A DNA stretch of 64,000 bases from Pelomyxa schiedti. Its lineage: Eukaryota > Evosea > Pelobiontida > Pelomyxidae. The stretch spans positions 17,449 to 81,448 of the forward strand of contig JAHLWZ010000498.1 in assembly GCA_020536535.1 (NCBI GenBank), in the 5' to 3' direction. Each line of letters starts with the position of its first letter. The first letter of the stretch is position 1. Below, one piece after another: positions 58,039-64,000 of this stretch. Under the pieces are notes generated by a model. The model was not told the DNA's origin. It saw nothing but the letters and a program-made list of their open reading frames with translations, and searched no databases. Made by a program: the position numbers and the translations under genes.

Positions 58039-59956
58039 ATGAATCTATCTGGAAGATACGCATATGCTGATTTACTAAACAAAGAAGGTTTCGAGGAAGT
58101 AAAGCTACTTCAGGCACAGCAGCCAACCGAAAAAAAAGCCCTCTACGGGCTCTGTTTATAGCGCCGATTTCTAGGTAGGCTTAATTGTGGGAGCCAAATT
58201 CCTGGCAACACATACTCCGCGTATGCTTGATGGTATTTGGAGACTGGGTTGTACCTTTATTTTGTTCGTAGTATGTTGCATTTGGTATGACCGGTAGCTG
58301 TTCTCACATGAATAGAAATCTCCCAAAAGATTCGATTACATTCACACTAATGGCACTGGATTCATTGGTTAAGAGGTAAGAAGTAACTGCAAGCTAAATA
58401 TTGCTCACTACCTAAGGTGCACAGCCAAAGGCCTCTACATCGGTCCGGAGTTGGAACACTTCCTCACACGGAATGCAGTGGCGATTAGTTCTTGAGTATG
58501 ACTAGATTCAACATCCCGAAGTTGATTCTAGCCGAGCCTGTTAGAGGTAAGGGTTTTTAAAAAATGACAAGGACCTTCACTCAGATTTGGATGCGTTACA
58601 TGTAACATATAAGCATGCATATACTCCAGAGGACTTGGCATGCAGTCAGACTGAATTCCCAAACACAGTACAAAAAACTGACATTCATGCGTCAAGAACA
58701 ACTCTTGGTTATCTTAGTCAACGGTTGTCGAGATCCATATCAATATGCGTTCCGTGCTGGACAGGAACAAACGCCTCCCCAAAAAGAGTGACTTGCGTTT
58801 CAGTACAAATGTTATTTATAATGCATGACATCCCACAATGCACCAGTTCCACCAAAGCCAGCCCCCAGTTACGGTTCTGGGAACTTCGTGACTACTCGGT
58901 AGCCGTGTCGTCACTCCCAAAAAGAGAAAGAACAGACGATTACCATCAATCACCGATTCCCTGAAAGAGGACATTTTATCGTTCGTAATCTGATCTGACT
59001 GTCGCGCTATGTGGACGGGACACAGGCCAACAACACTTTTCATTATTTTAAAGAAATATTATCCCCAGGCAAAGCATAATGTGAAACGCAATAACGAATC
59101 AGGAGGGCCCAGGATAAACTTCTCTTCTGGAACCTCATTTACATGACCTGAAAATAGTCTCAAAGTCCATTCAACCCACTGGGCTTCCTGGTAGCAGTTA
59201 TTGGTTGTTTCAGGACACTGATTTTGAACAGTTATGGACACTCATCAACTAATGGCACCCTTTTCTTCTTTGGTGGCATGAGTGCAAATGCACATCACTG
59301 TGTGCAGCGATTTGATATGAAAACGAAGCAACGGCTTCCACCAATAACATGTGAGAGAAGACATAAGGAATCTGGTGGAGAAAAAAAGAACGCGGGAAGA
59401 CCAGAAACACAACAGGTTTTGGCACAAGCGGAACACTCCTCTGTTATTTTTCACCAAGATGTGGCAAATGGTTGTGATCCTGACTCAAATCACTTGTTCC
59501 TCCAAACTATCGGCACCATCCATCGCAAATATCAACTTCAGATTCCATTCAAAACAGTGAATCGCCACCGCTGGTATCTTCTGAGCACTCTTCTTTATCC
59601 AGAACGTGGGACTGACAACGGGGCATCCCATTTTAATGGAAGGTGGAGGAGGCCTGTTGGTTGGCACAATGTATGACTTTGTTCTCGATGGAGGACCATA
59701 CTCTTCACCTCAATTTACCGATAACAAAACAACCAGGAGTGGGACCACAGTATCATTATAAATGGGCTCACTGTTTGCACTCTCGGCAAGGATTGTGGGG
59801 TGGAAATTCGCTCTCGATTCCCCACCATGGATGACAAGTACCCCTCCTCAAGCTCAGAATGTGGATTCTGTACCAGAATCCGGCCCCGTACCTTTGGTAA
59901 GGGTCATCCACATTCTGAGCACTGAGGGAGTCCCCCTGGCCACCGTTGAATCTTAG
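58039..59956 (+). CDS. Poorly resolved multi-exon gene with Kelch-like stretch
   Basis: A plausible start at 58039 reads MNLSGRYAYADLLNKEGF then EEVKLLQAQQ. Fragments on the same strand follow (LPKDSITFTLMALDSLVKR; KGLYIGPELEHFLTRNAVAI; LDALHVTYKHAYTPEDLA), with several possible introns. From 59230 the text is clearer: YGHSSTNGTLFFFGGMSANA with VQRFDMKT is a Kelch blade, and AEHSSVIFH ... NHLFL recalls the start of another. The last exon reads SVPESGPVPLVRVIHILS and ends LATVES at 59956. Exon joins in 58150-59200 could not be settled; this may be two genes. An opposite-strand frame at 59241-59059 also reads fairly well and competes here. Confidence 0.33.
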
Positions 59957-60056
59957 ATTGTAACCACTGTTGTGAGTCCACTACACACAAACACCAAACA
60001 AAAAAACATCATCGAACTTTCGTCTTCGCGTTCGTTTTCTTCGAATCACTGCAGTG

Positions 60057-63000
60057 ATGATTGTTGGGGGACCAAAGGTCCGCGTGGTCGGCGGTTATGT
60101 CGTGCTGGCTGTGGGTGTGGCGGCTGCCTTGGTCGCAATTATGGGTCGCGGCGTCGATTCCTACTCCTCCTCTGTCGACGCCGTCACGGGCCTCATCTCG
60201 CGCGTGATGTCGCGCCGCGACGCGTCGTGCGGCCCCGCCCCGACGTTCGCCCTTTCGCTCGTCGACGCCTTCGGGGCCGACGACGCCGGCGCAGGCGTCG
60301 CCGATTCGTTTTCGGTGTGGAGCGACGGCGGCTCGAGCGAGGTCAACGTCGAGGGAACGTCGGGCGTCGCGTTGGCGTCGGGGTTCCATTGGTACCTCAA
60401 GTACTACGCAATGTGCTCCATCTCTTGGTATGACTGTTGGCATATGCAATTTTTCCCCTTCTTCATCGTTTGTGAAGGCCTATGTTTTTTTTTTCTGTTC
60501 GGATTTGAGTGCGGTTGGTGCTTTGGGGGCTGTGATTGGCGGGGAATGTGAAGTTGTGACTTATGGGTTTGTTTGTTTGTTTGTTTGTTCAAAGGTTGGG
60601 GGATCAGCTTTGCTTGCCGGATATTTCACCCAAGGTGGAGAAGTTCACGATGGAGAGTCCTTATGAATATGGATACTATATGAACACTTGCACTTTGGGA
60701 TACTCGACTGTTTGGTGGGTCAGTGCCCCGTCCCACAAGTCGTTTTCATTATGCAGTACAAATATCGGTTTTTTTTTTGACAGGACTGGGACCGCTGGGA
60801 ACAAGAGATCGACTGGATGGCTATGAATGGTGTCAACCTGCCACTTGCATTTGTTGGCCAGGAATACATCTGGCAGCAAGTGTACAATGAATTGGGCATT
60901 CCTTTTGAAGATTTGGATGACTTTTTTGGCGGTCCGGCTTTCCTTCCCTGGCAGAGGATGGGAAATGTGGATGGATGGCCCTGTATGCTACCTCTGTGAT
61001 TATAATTAAGGGTATTGGCTCATTGATTGTTTTTTAGCTCCACTTTCTTCATCATGGATGCAAAAACAGAAAAATTTGCAACTTCAAGTAACACAGCCAT
61101 ATTGCATGTCTTCTCTTTTAAATTTCAAAGATTCTTGAGCGAATGAGATCATTTGATATGAGACCAATACTTCCAGGATTCTCAGGCCATGTCCCGCGTG
61201 CTCTGACAACGTACTATCCTGGGGCAACTGTCACACAGTTGTCTCCTTGGGCAGACGGATTTAATGGAACATTCTTCCTAGATCCATTTGATCCATTATT
61301 TGCGGCTGTAAGCTTTCTTTTCTAAACCTTTTCTATTCACGTAAAATGTGAAGATAGGAGAGTTGCTGATGACGTCACTGGCAGAAACATTTGGCACGGA
61401 TCACATTTATAATTGTGACCCCTTCAATGAAAACACACCTCCCAGTAATGACCCTGATTACTTGTCCCAAGTCGCAAAAGCGGTAGGCACGCCATTATCG
61501 TAGATTTGTTGGCATCATGCTTTCCTTAGATTTACTCTTCTATGGCAGCAACAGACCCAGAAGCTCTGTGGGTATTGCAAGGCTGGTTTCTGGTGAATGA
61601 CGCTGACTTTTGGCAACCACCACAAGTGGAGGCATTCCTCAATGCAAGTGAGATTCAATCCAATCACTCAACTCTATTGTGCAGACCTATTAAATAGTTG
61701 ATGACTCACAAATGTTGATTCTGGACCTTTTCGCCGAAGAGAGGCCAATATGGAACACAGGCTTGTTCTTTGGAAAACCTTTTATCTGGAATATGCTGCA
61801 AAATTTTGGTGGCCGCCCAGGGTAGCTATATCTCCCAAAAAATCTCTTTCTAAAAAAAAAAACAACATCAGGATGTTCGCTGCAATGGACAATGTGGCAC
61901 AGTGGCCTCTGGATGCTTTATCAAATACTACAGTTGACATGGTTGGCACAGGATTTACTCCTGAGGCAATTGAGACAAATCCTGTTGGTGAGACTGAACT
62001 CATCATTTGCCACAAAATGTTAATGTCAACTGACAGTATATGATCTGATGAGTGAAATGCACTGGCGGACGAGTCCTTTCGACCTGGACCTTTGGGTTGA
62101 GGAGTATGCAGTCAGGCGTTATGGAGCAGACAGTGCATCAGCCAAGCAAGCATGGAGTTTACTTCAGCATAGCATCTTCAATTGCAACACCACTCAAGAA
62201 GGCCCTTCTGCTATAATCGCTGGAGGAAGGCCTGATGTAAGAATTGAACGCGTTGGGTGTTGTGCAACAACAGAGATATACTGGGACCCAAAGGATGTTT
62301 GTGATGCCTGGGATTTATTGTTAAGAGACTCTGACACATTGAAATCCCAAGCCACATATAGGAACGACCTTGCTCAAGTTACTCTGCAGGTAATCCCAAG
62401 AGTCATAAATAATACTGGGAAAAAACATTTCCCCAGGTTCTGTCAAGTATTATGACAAACTATTGGAGAACCCTCGTATCCAGTTTTTACAAAAGCGATG
62501 CTTCAACATTCGAGCAGGCCGCACAAAACATCGAAACCATCATTGCGGAAATGGACCAAATTCTGGCCGTTAGTATTTCCTGTGTTTTGTTCTTTTGAGT
62601 TTGACACTGAAGCACTTTACAGACACAGGATGCCTATTTGCTTGGGAAATGGCTTTCCGCAGCCAAGTCATGGGGAGACTCTGAAGATGAACAACTCGTG
62701 TACCAGTACAACGCCAGATTGCAAATAACACTGTGGAGTCTACCCCTTACATCTCTTAATGATTACGCGTGTGTACTTGTCCTTCCTTTCTATTCAAATT
62801 CCCCAAGAATGTTCCGCCTAAAAACTCACTCATTACTTAAAAAAGGTATAAGATGTGGGCCGGACTCACGCGCACATTCCAGCTGAGCCGATGGCAAACC
62901 TTTATAGATGACCTGAGGCCGTTTGTCTCTACACCGTCGTTATGGGATAGGAAGGCCTACTTGGCCAAAGTTGGGGCTGTGGAAGAAGACTGGACCCTGA

Positions 63001-63092
63001 TGACTGATGACTGGAACTATTCCACAACACCAACAGGTGATGCTGTTGCCATTGCCACCTCACTTAGGGATAAATACCTGTCCCAGTGTTGA
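60057..63092 (+). CDS. NAGLU: Alpha-N-acetylglucosaminidase, GH89, lysosomal
   Basis: It starts [20 protein letters not shown] at 60057, a signal sequence or anchor, followed by a GC-rich N-terminal domain. GH89 landmarks follow in order: [35 protein letters not shown] and [24 protein letters not shown], catalytic Glu 1 in DPFNENTPP (about 61420-61445), catalytic Glu 2 in [12 protein letters not shown] (about 61720-61752), and [14 protein letters not shown]. The C-terminal helical part, [11 protein letters not shown] and [10 protein letters not shown], ends RDKYLSQC at 63092. Both catalytic acids are present. The enzyme removes terminal alpha-GlcNAc from heparan-sulfate-like glycans in lysosomes. 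About ten short introns keep phase throughout. Length is close to the animal enzyme. Confidence 0.92.
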
Positions 63093-63162
63093 GGAGGCCC
63101 AAAGAACCATTTTTTTCCATTGTGTGAAAGAAGTTTCTATTATTTTCCTGTTCTTTTTTACA

Positions 63163-64000
63163 TCAGGAGCTCAACTCGTTTTGTTGTTGCTCGCTCACAT
63201 CCTCTTCATCATCAGAATCCTCATCATAACTATGGGGTATTGGAGGGTTTTTGGGCGTGGCAGACAGAGTGGCCCACTGTGAAACAAGGTCACGTGGCAG
63301 AGGGATGGGTGGGCAGATGTCAATGCAATCATTGGGTGAAATCAGCCATATGAACGGCACTACGGAATCGGGCAGGGGTGAATAAACGTACGGAAGGATC
63401 CCGGAATCCCAGAGCCCAAGGCATTTGTTGTCCATGTCAATCACAACGCCAATATCTTGGAATGGGTTTGCGTGTTCAACGCCAAACATGGATTCGATGC
63501 GGCGGGAATTCTGTGCTGAATGTGAGTTGGAAGAAACGGCAGAAAGAAAAGAATAACAAACCCAAATGAAATTCAAACTGGCACCGCCGTGGTAGTATCC
63601 AAAGAACCCTCGCTGGTGCTCCACGTCGTGATTGAGGGACGAGGGAGTTGTTGCTGCAGCAAGGACAACAGAGGGGCTGATAAGGGTGGCATCCATCACG
63701 CCAATACTCATGGCATAGCCTCGATAATGAACATGACCCTTGAACAACCATACTCCCCTGGAAATCCGCATGTCGAAGAAGAGTGTGGCATAATTCTTCG
63801 AATCAAAACTGTCATCATCTGTCGGGTGGTGTATAACTCTCAGACAATGCCCACAAGTCCTTCAAGGAGTTTAAATGAGAATCAAACTGATTTTCAGTAA
63901 CGTAACGAAGGTGAATCAAAGAAAAAAGGACAATACCTCTGAATAGTAATTGGTAAAGTGCTGAGTGACTTTAGTGGAGCACAAGCGAACCGGTAGAAGT
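63163..64000 (-). CDS. SPRY-domain protein (5' part outside window)
   Basis: The gene enters from the right edge and ends at 63163. It reads NYATLFFDMRISRGVWLFKG, YRGYAMSIGVMDATLIS, HQRGFFGYYHGGASL and, after an intron of about 70 nt (near 63560-63490), DIGVVIDMDNKCLGLWDSG, which are successive SPRY strands. The C-terminal tail is acidic (DEDSDDEEDVSEQQQ). Upstream, across an intron ending near 63895, FYRFACAPLKSLS could be the end of an F-box, which would make it an F-box/SPRY substrate receptor. That is speculative, because the N-terminus is off the window. SPRY domains bind short peptides of partner proteins. Confidence 0.6.

Noticed and set aside
59059-59241. Minus-strand exon with readable text (QWVEWTLRLFSGHVNEVPEE)
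   Set aside because: It lies where plus-strand Kelch-like text begins, and no partner exons were found on minus. Kept only as a competing possibility.
1-64000. CRISPR arrays, insertion sequences, rRNA genes or bacterial operons
   Set aside because: No spaced direct repeats, transposase text, inverted-repeat-bounded units or rRNA-like sequence were noticed; introns and domain types are eukaryotic.

Overview
The window is nuclear DNA of a gene-dense protist. Genes lie on both strands, often a few hundred bases or less apart, and are cut by many GT-AG introns of about 35-60 nt (a few up to about 130). Coding text shows long Ser/Thr/Gln/Asn/Pro runs, and several start codons sit close to long A or T runs. 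A cAMP-receptor-type seven-helix receptor, a TKL-like kinase carrying an MSP/Ig-like module, an F-box/TMEM185-type membrane protein and many small F-box, Kelch-like and PAS genes point to an amoebozoan. Loss of mitochondria or membership of Archamoebae cannot be judged from this window. A 100-N scaffold gap lies at 30489-30588, so adjacency across it is not proven.

Layout, left to right: (-) a TKL-like kinase with an N-terminal Ig-like domain and a Gln-rich linker, running off the left edge; (-) a PLD3/4-type phospholipase D-like protein; (+) an MBL-fold hydrolase; (+) a giant UBR4/BIG-like gene (6660-21247) that stops before the family's usual C-terminal E3 region; (+) a cAMP-receptor-like GPCR; (+) a small actinoporin-like protein; (-) a Pro-rich tail-anchored protein; (-) a vanin/biotinidase-type amidohydrolase; (+) a Lys-rich C2H2 protein; (+) the start of a 4-alpha-glucanotransferase cut off by a tRNA-like stretch and the gap; (-) a coiled-coil protein, a PAS protein, an AIG1/ADTRP-type membrane hydrolase, an F-box-like protein, a fused disordered/F-box/TMEM185 protein and several small unknown genes; (+) a MORC ATPase with a CW finger; (-) DNA polymerase zeta (REV3); (+) a dual-specificity phosphatase; (-) a Lys/Asp/Glu-rich protein with a small C-terminal metal-binding-like region; (+) a poorly resolved Kelch-like gene; (+) lysosomal alpha-N-acetylglucosaminidase (NAGLU); (-) a SPRY protein that runs off the right edge.

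The genes do not form one pathway. Recurrent themes are ubiquitin (UBR4/BIG-like, three F-box or possible F-box proteins), chromatin and DNA repair (MORC, REV3, Lys-rich nuclear-looking proteins), and secretory or lysosomal hydrolases (PLD3-like, vanin-like, NAGLU). Two structural patterns recur. The first few hundred coding bases of many genes are visibly GC- and CpG-rich compared with the rest of the gene. Introns also cut directly through conserved motifs. All exon joins were made by eye from splice signals and protein similarity. Gene ends are therefore more reliable than every internal junction.
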